A stretch of DNA of 29,549 bases. It comes from a virus. A program made the position numbers and the translations under genes. The notes under the pieces are model-generated. The model worked only from the letters and a program-made list of their open reading frames with translations, had not been told where the DNA came from and did not search any database. Positions 11,742-19,703 of this stretch are shown piece by piece (position 1 is the first letter of the stretch; each line of letters starts with the position of its first letter). Where the stretch lies: the IMG/VR virus record IMGVR_UViG_3300034051_000038, positions 1-29,549 of that record; one strand, given 5' to 3'.

Positions 11742-13054
11742 TAGATAGCTGTTTGTTGGTTAGTTGGTAACTCGTCGCCACCTTCGATAGGTGCTAAACT
11801 TGCAAGGGCGCGAACTTCGTTTACTGTCATGGTGTTTAATACTTTGGTAGCTACTAACGGCGACATAGCGTTCAAGGCGTCTTGTGTTTTACTTGCGTCG
11901 CCTTCTATTTCTACGATAGTTTCGTTAATTATCTGGAAATTCTTGATAGTAAATTCCGCTTTAAGTTTAGAAATAGCCAAAAGTTCTGTAAAGATTTCCG
12001 TAACCATTTCACGCAAAGGAATAACAACGTTCTTTTCAAAGATAACGTAGGCTTGTTTAATGTCTGCGCCACCACCCAAAGAACCAGTAGTACGAACACC
12101 CATTAAGATAGGGTCGATAGTATGCGCGAAACATATCTGCTCGGTGTTTAGTCCGCTAGCTTCTTGAAAAAGTTTATCGTTTTGGTTTGTAGGTATGCTT
12201 TCAATCTTTGGTAGTTGGTCAGCTGAATTTGCAAAGAATGCAACGCCTTTACCCGCGTTCTGCGCGCCTTTCATTCTGTCGATAGTGTCACGTAAGACCT
12301 TCTTTTCTTCTTCGCTTTGTGGACGTTTAGGGAACATCATAGCAAAAGCTGGGAAAATACTATTTTGAATGTTTGACTTCGCAAAGTAGGAAAGTTCACC
12401 ACTTAAAAAAGCAAAGTTTAACGCGCTTGTGTATTGCGGTAATGGATAGTAGTCTTGTCCGATAGCGTCAATTTCGTATGCGTAAAGCTGACATTTATCG
12501 GTGTTTAGTGGGTGGTATGCTGTTACTGGTATTACGTCGATTCTACTAGACCAGTCGTCACATAAAAAGTAACAATCTTTTTCACGGTTAACGCGCACTT
12601 TTTCTGGTGAAACGTTTTCCATTTTAACTACTTTGTTTTTCTCGTCAAAGTAAATCTTAAAATAAACTCTATTATGTAGTACAATCTGTTTTGTGACTTT
12701 ACGAATTGTCTTCGCTAGCTTTAACTTCTTTTCCCACGTGTACAAGTCTAGCTTTTCTTGTGGTGTTAACTTGTCCGTTCTTAATTCGTAACCCGCTCCG
12801 ATAGTAGCGTTCACTTTAAAGTCAACTATTGACCCGTGAAGTGGACTAGTAAAGTAAAGCTGGTTAAGGGTTTCTGGAAATAAATTATCGCTTCCAAATG
12901 GAATGTGTCCAGCAACTTGATAACGTCCGTTAACGTAAGGTAAAGACAAATTTCCGTGTCCTATCCTAGCAAATGGCGTACTAAAAGACTGATAGCCTTC
13001 TGTGCCTTCTATTACTTCTGTTTTAGCTGTTTTAAATCTGTCAAAAATTCCCAT
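11741..13054 (-). CDS. Portal protein
   Basis: 437 residues. The layout fits the phage portal family: an N-terminal region with LPYVNGRYQVAGHIPFGSDNLFPETLNQLY, a wing with the TSPLHGSIVDFK segment, a middle beta domain (HNRVYFKIYFDEKNKVVKM), and a helical C-terminal part with NTEQICFAHTIDPILMGV, typical of the stem/crown of PBSX/HK97-type portals. It forms the dodecameric DNA channel at the capsid vertex. The neighbouring connector supports this. Its position after the major capsid gene rather than next to terminase is unusual. Confidence 0.8.
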   Translation of the reverse strand: MGIFDRFKTAKTEVIEGTEGYQSFSTPFARIGHGNLSLPYVNGRYQVAGHIPFGSDNLFPETLNQLYFTSPLHGSIVDFKVNATIGAGYELRTDKLTPQEKLDLYTWEKKLKLAKTIRKVTKQIVLHNRVYFKIYFDEKNKVVKMENVSPEKVRVNREKDCYFLCDDWSSRIDVIPVTAYHPLNTDKCQLYAYEIDAIGQDYYPLPQYTSALNFAFLSGELSYFAKSNIQNSIFPAFAMMFPKRPQSEEEKKVLRDTIDRMKGAQNAGKGVAFFANSADQLPKIESIPTNQNDKLFQEASGLNTEQICFAHTIDPILMGVRTTGSLGGGADIKQAYVIFEKNVVIPLREMVTEIFTELLAISKLKAEFTIKNFQIINETIVEIEGDASKTQDALNAMSPLVATKVLNTMTVNEVRALASLAPIEGGDELPTNQQTAI

Positions 13055-13055
13055 G

Positions 13056-13400
13056 TTATGCGTATATAGAAGAAACGGGAACGCCAGAAACTACCATGCG
13101 CCCTTCTTCGATTAAGTTTAAATTATCTGTGTTCGTGTTTATGTCTACTGGTATAGGACTTTCAAAAACTAAGTATCTGTATTGTCCTTTTATTAAATCA
13201 ATGTCTACGCCTTCTTCCATCGTGAATAGATTATATCTATATGGATAGTTAGAAGTATCTACACCTTCCCAAAGAATAGGGTCTATGGCCGTGTTAAACT
13301 CGTCTTCAAAAACGAATAAATAAAAAGGGTCTACTAGCGTTGTAACTTCGGTAAGTGTCAAAGCAAACGTGTTAACTTGTCCTTTTTCAATGTAAATCAT
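13056..13400 (-). CDS. Putative virion accessory protein
   Basis: 114 residues, beta-rich and acidic (MIYIEKGQVNTFALTLTEVT, then FYLFVFEDEFN and QYRYLVFESPIPVD). No catalytic motif is present. The start at 13400 is fixed by the late start element (AATAATATAGTT, then ATG) directly upstream, and it lies between two structural genes, ending one base before the portal start. The all-beta pattern and location suggest a small capsid decoration or neck protein; this is inference. Confidence 0.55.
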   Translation of the reverse strand: MIYIEKGQVNTFALTLTEVTTLVDPFYLFVFEDEFNTAIDPILWEGVDTSNYPYRYNLFTMEEGVDIDLIKGQYRYLVFESPIPVDINTNTDNLNLIEEGRMVVSGVPVSSIYA

Positions 13401-13414
13401 AACTATATTATTTT
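13401..13414 (-). promoter_or_regulatory. Late start element abutting the ATG at 13400
   Basis: The minus strand reads AAAATAATATAGTT directly followed by ATG. It is one of five near-identical copies in front of virion genes. It lies about 20 nt downstream of the terminator at 13432-13463. Confidence 0.7.
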
Positions 13415-13431
13415 AAATTAGTCACTTGTTT

Positions 13432-13463
13432 AAAAAACAAAACCCCACCAATTAAGGTAGGGT
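13432..13463 (-). terminator. Terminator after the tail-tube candidate
   Basis: The minus-strand stem of 8 bp (ACCCTACC with GGTGGGGT, one G-U) around a 6-nt loop is followed by a T-rich tail (TTTTGTTTTTT). It lies 40 bases after the stop of the gene at 13503. The portal and lysis genes lie downstream, so it probably reduces rather than abolishes transcription. Confidence 0.8.
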
Positions 13464-13502
13464 CGTTATAAGTGTTACGTTTCTAGAATGTAACTAAAGC
13501 AA

Positions 13503-14018
13503 TTAAGCTGTTAAGCCAGCAATAATAGTAGGGTCTACTTCGTAAGCAAGGTCGGAATTTTCAGCAGTAAGAACTAAAGAATATTTCGAACCGTCTGCGC
13601 GAGCAGTTCCAGAACCTTCGCCGTATGCAGAAACTTGCAAGTATGGGAAATACCAGTATTTACCGTTTGCGTCACCTACGACAGCTGTTAAGTATTGTTG
13701 TCCAGCTCCAAGAATTTTAATCGCTTTAGATTTCTCTTGGTCGCGTCTGTGGAACATTAAGTTAATTGTTTGAGTAACATAAGAAGAACCGTTTACTAAA
13801 TCGATAGCGCCTTCTTCTGTAAAGTTACCAGTATTACGTTTAAACTCCATAGCTACGAAAGGCTCGGACTTTGTAATAGCTGTTACTTCCCAGTTAGTAG
13901 TGGTTTCGTTAGTAGTAATTGCAGTTATGTTATCTTGTTGGTTAATCAATAGGGTATAGATACCGCCCGAATTCGGGTCGCATCCTTTAAGTATTTCTTG
14001 TAATGTAGCACAAGCCAT
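13503..14018 (-). CDS. Putative major tail tube protein
   Basis: 171 residues, nearly all beta strands with Thr/Asn-rich loops (ITAITTNETTTNWEVTAI; INLMFHRRDQEKSK; TARADGSKYSLVLTAEN). The size and the single-domain beta pattern are those of siphovirus tail tube proteins. It is enclosed by two strong terminators and follows the capsid gene, as expected for a protein made in large amounts. No sheath gene follows. Alternative: a capsid decoration protein. Confidence 0.55.
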   Translation of the reverse strand: MACATLQEILKGCDPNSGGIYTLLINQQDNITAITTNETTTNWEVTAITKSEPFVAMEFKRNTGNFTEEGAIDLVNGSSYVTQTINLMFHRRDQEKSKAIKILGAGQQYLTAVVGDANGKYWYFPYLQVSAYGEGSGTARADGSKYSLVLTAENSDLAYEVDPTIIAGLTA

Positions 14019-14038
14019 GTTTTCTATGTTTTTATGTT

Positions 14039-14068
14039 AAAAAAAAAGGGTGGGCGTTCGACCCACCC
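14039..14068 (-). terminator. Terminator after the major capsid gene
   Basis: On the minus strand GGGTGGG pairs with CCCACCC around a 7-nt loop, followed by nine T. It stands 21 bases after the capsid stop codon and before the tail-tube candidate. Because essential genes follow, partial read-through is probable, giving a capsid-rich transcript. Confidence 0.85.
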
Positions 14069-14089
14069 CTATTATTTAGTTAGTTAAGA

Positions 14090-15016
14090 CTAGTCGAAAC
14101 AAACGTTATATACTACAATCTGGTCTGGGTTCGTGTAAGAGAAACCAGCTTTCAAGTTAGCACGTGTACGCAAGTAAGGTTCAGCAACTGTATCTGCAAG
14201 GTTAACCGCGCGTAACGCTTTAGAGTCACCTTCTGCATCGAATGCGTAGATAAGGTCTGTTTTCAAAGCAAGAACCATTGTTGAAGTTGGCATACCTTCT
14301 GCAAGAACGATTTTAATACCTAAGAACGTCGGAGCTAAAGGAGCAGTAACATAAGTTAATGTGTTTCCAGAAGCCGCTGCAATTTGGTAGTTTACGAATA
14401 CATCGCTAGATACGAACAAACGTAAGTCAGCACGTTTCGATTGAACCGCAGCTGGTGAATTTTGAAGTACCGTAGTCATTCTAGCTAATACGTTAGCAGA
14501 AGTGATAGCGTCTGTGTACAAACCGATAACAGCTGTGTCAGCACATAATTTTTTCAAGTAACCGTCACACAAAGAAAGAACTGGGTCTAAACTTTCTGTG
14601 TCACCTTGCCAACGGATTAACTCTAAATCGTTTCCGATACGTCCAGCCATTTCGTTCCAGTAGTAAGACATGAAAGAAGCTACGGTAAAGTCACCGTTTG
14701 AACCTTGTGACATTTGCAAAGCTAAAAACGATTGCTCGATGTCAAATTGACAAATTTGTGACATTGCACTTAAAGCACAAACGTCGATTGTGATAGCGTT
14801 TAACTCGTCGCTAGGTGCTGTAAAGTTACAAGTTGAAGGCGCAAGCAAGTTACCGAAAGTAACGTTAGCTAATTTAGTTGCTGATTTGATGCCAGGCAAC
14901 GTTCTGTAATTGTCTGCGATGTCTTCTGTTAAGTACGCACGTGAGTAAAACTCATCTGGGTTTGGGCAAAGTAAAGCGTTAGTCTCTACTTCAAGGTTGA
15001 ATTTAAGATTTCTCAT
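14090..15016 (-). CDS. Major capsid protein
   Basis: 308 residues. It follows the protease/scaffold gene by 20 bases and precedes a strong terminator, the usual setting of the most expressed capsid gene. Its pattern fits an HK97-like shell protein: an N-terminal arm with NPDEFYSRAYLTED, a helical spine region (FLALQMSQGSNGDFTVASFMSYYWNEMAGRIGN in part), and beta-rich C-terminal P and A domains (DLRLFVSSDVFVNYQIA; FLGIKIVLAEGMP; DLIYAFDAEGD). Seven cysteines, unusual for a capsid protein, raise the possibility of disulfides. The start ATG is preceded by an A-rich leader. Confidence 0.75.
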   Translation of the reverse strand: MRNLKFNLEVETNALLCPNPDEFYSRAYLTEDIADNYRTLPGIKSATKLANVTFGNLLAPSTCNFTAPSDELNAITIDVCALSAMSQICQFDIEQSFLALQMSQGSNGDFTVASFMSYYWNEMAGRIGNDLELIRWQGDTESLDPVLSLCDGYLKKLCADTAVIGLYTDAITSANVLARMTTVLQNSPAAVQSKRADLRLFVSSDVFVNYQIAAASGNTLTYVTAPLAPTFLGIKIVLAEGMPTSTMVLALKTDLIYAFDAEGDSKALRAVNLADTVAEPYLRTRANLKAGFSYTNPDQIVVYNVCFD

Positions 15017-15036
15017 TTTTTGTTTTTTATTTGTTA

Positions 15037-16017
15037 TTATTTGTTACTTGTTTTAAACGCTTTGAACTTGTCAAAAGCGGACATTTTAACATCTTTCGAC
15101 ATTAACATTTCGTCTTCTTCTTCTGTTCTAACTAGCATTTCTTCCATTGTGTTTTTCAAGTCTGCAATCATTGCTATTACCGCGTTGATGTTTTCTTCTA
15201 CAAATGGGCGAACGATAGCTAAAATAGCTTCTGTGTCAACAGCTGGGTCGATAGCCATAGCAACTTCTTCCGTAGCTACTTCTTCTTCTACTACTTCTTC
15301 TTCTGTTACCGCTGTGTCTTCCATAGCTACTTCTTCGGTAACTTCTTCTGTTACTTCTGCCATAGCTTCTTTTACTACGTCTTTAATTTCGGTTACTTCT
15401 CCGTCTTTTACTACGTAGATTTTACCTTCGATTGTGTGTTCTCCGTCTGGGAAATTCATATTATATCTGTTTATGTGTTTACTTAATTTCATCCCTAAAA
15501 AACCCTCGATACTAAATCCTACTTGTTCGTTTTTAACTAGTTCATTATAGTAGTCTACGTCGGTAACTTGTGCTGTTAGCATTAAAGTACCTTTTGGAAC
15601 TTCTATTCCGTAGGTTGTATAGGCTTTGTCTTGTTTAGGGTTTTCTACTATCCAAGACTCTAAAATATATGCTGGTACGTTTTGTTCTTTGTCATGTTCT
15701 AAATTGAACACGTCGCGGTTTTGTAGGTCGCGCATAAACTTCACGTAGATTTGTTCTATGGTTTGTTCGTCAAATTGCACATAGTAGTCGCCAGCTTCGT
15801 CGTCACGTCTATAAATTTCCATAGGTATCATGGCTGGCGCTGTTACTCTATATTTTAACTCATCGGAAAAGAAACGTTTTACGTCTTGACTGAATGCCAT
15901 TCCTTTTACTTTTATCGCTGGGTTATCTGTGAATGCAATTTGGTCGATACCTAGTTCTTCGCCTTCCGAATATTCGGGGTCGATTGTAATTTTGTAAATT
16001 GGTAGGTCTTTCAACAT
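15037..16017 (-). CDS. XkdF-like prohead protease fused to an acidic scaffold
   Basis: 326 residues from ATG at 16017. This start is chosen over the one two codons upstream because the late start element (AATATGGTT variant) directly abuts it. The N-terminal half is an XkdF-type serine protease: H108 (NLEHDKEQNV), YILESWIVENPKQDK, PKGTLMLTAQVTD, and S169 in GFSIEGF. The C-terminal half is an acidic Glu/Val/Thr/Ala repeat region (about 210-256), then a coiled helix and a basic end. Such fusions act as scaffold and maturation protease and are cleaved away. The capsid gene follows immediately. Confidence 0.85.
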   Translation of the reverse strand: MLKDLPIYKITIDPEYSEGEELGIDQIAFTDNPAIKVKGMAFSQDVKRFFSDELKYRVTAPAMIPMEIYRRDDEAGDYYVQFDEQTIEQIYVKFMRDLQNRDVFNLEHDKEQNVPAYILESWIVENPKQDKAYTTYGIEVPKGTLMLTAQVTDVDYYNELVKNEQVGFSIEGFLGMKLSKHINRYNMNFPDGEHTIEGKIYVVKDGEVTEIKDVVKEAMAEVTEEVTEEVAMEDTAVTEEEVVEEEVATEEVAMAIDPAVDTEAILAIVRPFVEENINAVIAMIADLKNTMEEMLVRTEEEDEMLMSKDVKMSAFDKFKAFKTSNK

Positions 16018-16030
16018 AACCATATTAAAT
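16018..16030 (-). promoter_or_regulatory. Late start element, variant, before the protease gene
   Basis: The minus strand reads TTTAATATGGTT followed by ATG. It differs from the AATAATATAGTT consensus at few positions and fixes the protease start at 16017. It overlaps the divergent promoter region of the plus-strand island. Confidence 0.5.
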
Positions 16031-16036
16031 TAATTG

Positions 16037-16044
16037 TATATTTG
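16037..16044 (+). promoter_or_regulatory. Candidate promoter -7 box of the rightward island
   Basis: The plus strand reads TATATTTG, an exact TAnnTTTG match, 15 nt before the ATG at 16060. No TTG stands at the proper distance upstream. It would give the inverted gene pair its own transcription, independent of the leftward late operon. Confidence 0.55.
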
Positions 16045-16059
16045 TTCAAAATTTATATT

Positions 16060-16608
16060 ATGGTAGAAATATTAGGTAAACAAATTATGCATGAAATGGA
16101 TGAACTTACGATTCAGCAGTTCGAAGAAATTACGGACATTCACGCCAGCGAAAAATTAGATGTTATCGAGAAACATTTAGCAGTCTTTAAATTTATGGGT
16201 GTGCCAGACGACATCGAAGAAATAGACTTCGAAGTTTTTAAAGAGTACGTAGATAAGTTTAACACGGCTAAAATGCCAAGTTCGGAACTTTTAAAACGTT
16301 TTGAAGTAGACGGCTATACTTACCAAGCCTACGACGAAGACTTTAAGTTGACAGCCAAAGACACCAAACTAATTGAAAAGATTTTAGGCAATAAGCATAA
16401 AGGTTATATTAGCGAAGTTTTGGCGGTGTTATTTAAACGAACTGACTTAACTAAAACAGAACATTACACGGACGCACACATTAAACAAAAAGCTAAATTA
16501 ATCCGTGAATTAAAAGCCGAAGTTGCTATACCTTATTTAGTAGCCGTAGCAAACAAAATAAATAACCACGTACAAAAGTCGAATGAAGATACCGAAGTCG
16601 TGGCATGA
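16060..16608 (+). CDS. Putative tail assembly chaperone 1
   Basis: 182 residues from ATG at 16060. A TTG frame extension of six codons would begin inside the promoter box and is rejected. Acidic and helical: ELTIQQFEEITDI near the start, FEVDGYTYQAYDEDFKLTAKDT in the middle, then a YISEVLAVLFKRTDL helix. It resembles the following gene product in order of motifs, so the two are paralogues. Its size, the overlap with the next gene, and the position among tail and capsid genes fit the tail assembly chaperone pair of long-tailed phages (lambda G/GT analogue), but no ribosomal slip site is visible. Strand orientation is opposite to all neighbours. Confidence 0.6.
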   Translation: MVEILGKQIMHEMDELTIQQFEEITDIHASEKLDVIEKHLAVFKFMGVPDDIEEIDFEVFKEYVDKFNTAKMPSSELLKRFEVDGYTYQAYDEDFKLTAKDTKLIEKILGNKHKGYISEVLAVLFKRTDLTKTEHYTDAHIKQKAKLIRELKAEVAIPYLVAVANKINNHVQKSNEDTEVVA

Positions 16609-17365
16609 TGTCAAGCTATACCAGTTTAAAGAACTTCGTCAACTAGACAGAACGCAAGGGTATTTTACGTTCCAAGTAGATACCCTTTCGATTTTAATGG
16701 ACGTAGACGCAGACGAACTAGAAAACTTGGACATTGACGAAATAAACGAAATGTTTAATAAGGTTAAATGGTGTTTAAATGAGCCACGTAAAAGCCATAA
16801 ACAAGAACTAACCATAGGCGATAACGTTTATTCGTTTAAAGATTTTAAGAAGTTAAGTCTTTATGAATTTATTGACCTAGAATATTTCTTAAGTAACGAC
16901 TACATTACGCATATTTCACACATAGCAAGCGTGTTTTACAGACGTATAGAACTAGATAAATGGCATAACGTAGAATTTGAGCCGTATGTATTTAGTCCGT
17001 TTGACCGATTCGAACTATTTGACGACGTTAATGTAACAGACGTTTACGGAATGCTTACCGAATACCTTAAGTATCGTGAAACTTTCATGAAGAAATACGA
17101 AAACTTGTTCAATGAAAGCGACGCAGAAGACGACGAAGACGAAGACATTAAAGACTTTGATTCTATTGATGAGTACAAAGCTAATAAAGAAGCCGTAGAA
17201 CAAGGTAAGAAGGCTAGAAAATGGGGTTGGGAACAATTACTCTACGACCTTTGCGAAGGCGACCTAACAAAGACAGACCAAGTAGGCGAACTACCTTTAA
17301 TATTTGTTTTTAATATGCTGTCAATGCGTAAAGAAATGGGTTATTTAGAAACCCCTAAATTTTAA
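16583..17365 (+). CDS. Putative tail assembly chaperone 2 (paralogue of preceding gene)
   Basis: 260 residues. DVKLYQFKELRQLDRTQ parallels the preceding protein's ELTIQQFEEITDI, and THISHIASVFYRRIELDKW parallels its YISEVLAVLFKRTDL. An Asp/Glu-rich stretch (DAEDDEDEDIKDFDS, about 178-195) and a basic C-terminal extension ending MGYLETPKF are unique to this copy. It starts 26 bases before the stop of the first gene, in another frame. It runs convergently into the gene at 17345, with a 21-base overlap and no terminator. A chaperone that keeps tape measure and tube subunits apart is inferred from context. Confidence 0.6.
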   Translation: MKIPKSWHDVKLYQFKELRQLDRTQGYFTFQVDTLSILMDVDADELENLDIDEINEMFNKVKWCLNEPRKSHKQELTIGDNVYSFKDFKKLSLYEFIDLEYFLSNDYITHISHIASVFYRRIELDKWHNVEFEPYVFSPFDRFELFDDVNVTDVYGMLTEYLKYRETFMKKYENLFNESDAEDDEDEDIKDFDSIDEYKANKEAVEQGKKARKWGWEQLLYDLCEGDLTKTDQVGELPLIFVFNMLSMRKEMGYLETPKF

Positions 17366-17776
17366 TGCAGCGTCAAACTCGCCACCGATAGGCTCAAAGG
17401 TATAAATCAAAGATGTTTTTTCACCTAGAATTGTAGCTACTTGTAAGATAGGATAACGTTCTGCCATCCATTGCGTGTACTGGTCGAATATTTCCGCAGT
17501 CGTTCCGTTGTTTTGTAGTTCGGCTGTTAGCTTCGCGCACAAGTCAAAAGAAGCCATGTTAACCGTTCCATTATTTAAGAAACCAAAATAGTACATAGCT
17601 ATAATCTGGATTTCTAATTGCCCCAAAGCGGGTATTTGTGCATTGATCCTAACGGAGTCGTAAAGACTACCAGTATCTATTAACGTTTCTGCTAAAATAA
17701 TACGTCGCAAAGTCTGCGCTATTTTATTACGTGTCTTATATTTTACGTTAAATACTCCGTTATTCTTGTAAGCCAT
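17345..17776 (-). CDS. Putative neck/tail component (HK97 gp10-like)
   Basis: 143 residues with LIDTGSLYDSVRINAQIPALGQLEIQI (about 36-62), the 'TGxLxxSI' motif followed by beta strands that marks many small gp10-like head-tail or tail-completion proteins, then MYYFGFLNNGT. The start at 17776 is fixed by the late start element. It is followed convergently by the plus-strand chaperone gene. Alternative: another minor tail protein. Confidence 0.5.
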   Translation of the reverse strand: MAYKNNGVFNVKYKTRNKIAQTLRRIILAETLIDTGSLYDSVRINAQIPALGQLEIQIIAMYYFGFLNNGTVNMASFDLCAKLTAELQNNGTTAEIFDQYTQWMAERYPILQVATILGEKTSLIYTFEPIGGEFDAALKFRGF

Positions 17777-17788
17777 AACTATATTATT
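17777..17788 (-). promoter_or_regulatory. Late start element abutting the ATG at 17776
   Basis: The minus strand reads AATAATATAGTT then ATG. The stop codon of the 42-residue gene at 17784-17912 is formed by the first TAA of this element. Confidence 0.7.
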
Positions 17789-17912
17789 CTACGTCCGCAG
17801 TTGGTTTACTAGCTTCGTTTAAGATGTTTAAAATTGGAACTCCGAACTTCATTGGTAGCTCAGATAAGATTGATTCTAATTGCTTTACTTGTTCTTCGTT
17901 TAATGTTAACAT
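17784..17912 (-). CDS. 42-residue small protein
   Basis: ATG at 17912, TAA at 17784. MLTLNEEQVKQLESILSELP, then MKFGVPILNILNEASKP. An amphipathic helix pair with two proline turns; I have the impression of similar short proteins near tail genes of Bacteroidota phages. It fills the 146-base spacer between two virion genes and is read in the same direction, ten bases after the preceding gene. Function unknown. Confidence 0.6.
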   Translation of the reverse strand: MLTLNEEQVKQLESILSELPMKFGVPILNILNEASKPTADVE

Positions 17913-17922
17913 TTTTCTTGTT

Positions 17923-18192
17923 TTAGATTAATACCACTCCGATAGCATCAGCCACATATTGATTGACTACGTTGTTATCAGTTCCCCAAGTTACAAATTC
18001 CTCCTCAGTTAACGTATAGTTCCCTTGACTTAATTGCTTTCCGCCTTCGGTTAGCAACTGCCAATACGTTGTGCAAGTTACCGCAGTCGTTTCAAAGTTC
18101 AATACAAGTACGCTTAATCGTGTCGCAGTACCTTCGTTAAGTGGGTATACGATAGGTTGTATCGCTACTCCTTGTGTGTTTGTTGTTTCCAT
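17923..18192 (-). CDS. Small tail-region protein
   Basis: 89 residues, beta-rich, ending in TEEEFVTWGTDNNVVNQYVADAIGVVLI. There is no catalytic residue pattern. It begins one base after the fibre gene stop, so it is made with the fibre. It could be a fibre chaperone or a minor structural protein. The TTGGATATAAT leader before its ATG is only loosely similar to the late start element. Confidence 0.6.
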   Translation of the reverse strand: METTNTQGVAIQPIVYPLNEGTATRLSVLVLNFETTAVTCTTYWQLLTEGGKQLSQGNYTLTEEEFVTWGTDNNVVNQYVADAIGVVLI

Positions 18193-18193
18193 A

Positions 18194-19687
18194 TTATATC
18201 CAAATTGTTCCGTTAAATACGGATATTAAATTAAGTGTCGTATCATATACCATTAGTCCCGTTGCGGGTGATGCAATAGCGTTCTTTTGTGTGGTTGTCA
18301 TTCGTGGAGGAAGGAATCCTTGTGTTGTTGAATCGGCTTGTAATACAGCCGAAGCGTTTACGCTAGTGGTATTAAAATATGCTCCACCTCTTGGTGCTTC
18401 GATTGCTCTAGTAGTTGTAAACCCCGTAAAGGTAGTTGTATCGTTTATATCAATAAAAATCCCACGCAAGGTAGTTGCATTTGATAAATTTGAAAATGAA
18501 TTGCTTTTTACATAAAGAACCGATTTGTCTGTCGCTCCTACGTTACCAAAATATCCACGAGTGATATTAATTGGATTTTGAACAGTAGATGACATTGTAG
18601 AATTTGCCCATTCTAAATTTATGTAGTCATCTCTTAATCTTAAAAAAGCACCATTTCCACTTGAGGTTCTTAAATAAGTTTCCGAAGCACTAACACCATT
18701 TGGAAATGATTGTAATACAATTATATTATTCTTATCGTATAATCTTATATTATTTGTATCTCCAAATAAATAACTTCCCGAAGCTCCAAAATACAAATTA
18801 CCTCGACTTCGTACAGTACCATTAACGTCAAGTTTGAATCCTGCGTCTGTGGTTGTGTTGATTAGGACGTTGCCCGTTGACTTAATAGTAAGCCAATTTG
18901 TTGTACCCGTTGCACCTCCTAAAATATTTAAGTTCGTGTTTATGGCTTGTAAAAAAATCTCATCTGCTGTATAGGTAGTTCCATTACCAATAAATTGTTT
19001 ATATCGGTCACTTGTCGAATTTCCTCTTATTGTTAATCCGTTATTTGAAGCACCTTGAATTGTTAGTGGTGTTCCCGTAGTTAAAGTTGAAGTACCTATA
19101 CCAACCGTTCCGTTGGAGTTTAAATACATTGTACTTAATTGAGTGCCTCCATTCCAATTTGTCTTAAAATCTAAAGCACCATTTGTTGAAGTATAAACAA
19201 CATTATCGCTTGCATCTACTTGAAACCATCCCGCTTTTGTAGCGTTGTTACTTGCTCTTGCAAAATTTAATAGTACAGTGTTGGCAGAAGCAAATAAATG
19301 AACTAATCCCGAAGGAGATGAACTTCCAATACCTAAACGATTATTGGTATTATCCCAAAACAAGTTAGCTGATTCTTGCACTACATTTCCCGTACCTTCA
19401 AACAAGACACGTCCAACAGTACCCGATGTGATTGCAGTAGTTCCGATTGTGATTCCCGTACTTATCGTAAATGTTCTATTTGCGGAAAGGTCTTGTGTAG
19501 TTCCGTTGATTGTTAAGGTGCGAGTCGTTGGGACAAAACCAGAACCTACGCCCCCTACAATTTCAGCACCCGTAATAGACTTTGAAACGTAACCCGTGCC
19601 GTTGAATTCCGATACTTCTAATAAGTCAGTAGCTTCAAGGTTTGCGCCCTTTGCTGGTAATTGTGATATTTTTATACTGGTAGCCAT
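18194..19687 (-). CDS. Tail fibre / receptor-binding protein
   Basis: 497 residues. The short N-terminal attachment region (MATSIKISQLPAKGANLEATDLLEV in part) is followed by Thr/Gly/Asn-rich beta repeats with 'NRLGIGSSSP', 'GTVGIGTSTL' and 'NVLINTTTDAG' beads, typical of trimeric fibres of Bacteroidota phages and of surface proteins. The C-terminus LPPRMTTTQKNAIASPATG is a known ending of such proteins, possibly a trimerisation or chaperone tip. It presumably decides host recognition. A full start element lies upstream. Confidence 0.75.
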   Translation of the reverse strand: MATSIKISQLPAKGANLEATDLLEVSEFNGTGYVSKSITGAEIVGGVGSGFVPTTRTLTINGTTQDLSANRTFTISTGITIGTTAITSGTVGRVLFEGTGNVVQESANLFWDNTNNRLGIGSSSPSGLVHLFASANTVLLNFARASNNATKAGWFQVDASDNVVYTSTNGALDFKTNWNGGTQLSTMYLNSNGTVGIGTSTLTTGTPLTIQGASNNGLTIRGNSTSDRYKQFIGNGTTYTADEIFLQAINTNLNILGGATGTTNWLTIKSTGNVLINTTTDAGFKLDVNGTVRSRGNLYFGASGSYLFGDTNNIRLYDKNNIIVLQSFPNGVSASETYLRTSSGNGAFLRLRDDYINLEWANSTMSSTVQNPINITRGYFGNVGATDKSVLYVKSNSFSNLSNATTLRGIFIDINDTTTFTGFTTTRAIEAPRGGAYFNTTSVNASAVLQADSTTQGFLPPRMTTTQKNAIASPATGLMVYDTTLNLISVFNGTIWI

Positions 19688-19701
19688 AACTATATTATTT
19701 T
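19688..19701 (-). promoter_or_regulatory. Late start element abutting the ATG at 19687
   Basis: The minus strand reads AAAATAATATAGTT then ATG, with four further A upstream. It is in the short spacer between the tail-completion-like gene and the fibre gene. Confidence 0.7.
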
Positions 19702-19703
19702 TT

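Noticed and set aside
15020-15418. Long rightward Ser/Thr-rich open frame opposite the protease gene
   Set aside because: It mirrors the acidic codon repeat of the protease-scaffold gene, is of very low complexity and has no start signal.
16042-16059. TTG start six codons upstream of the first chaperone gene
   Set aside because: It lies inside the TATATTTG promoter box, so it could not be in the transcript.
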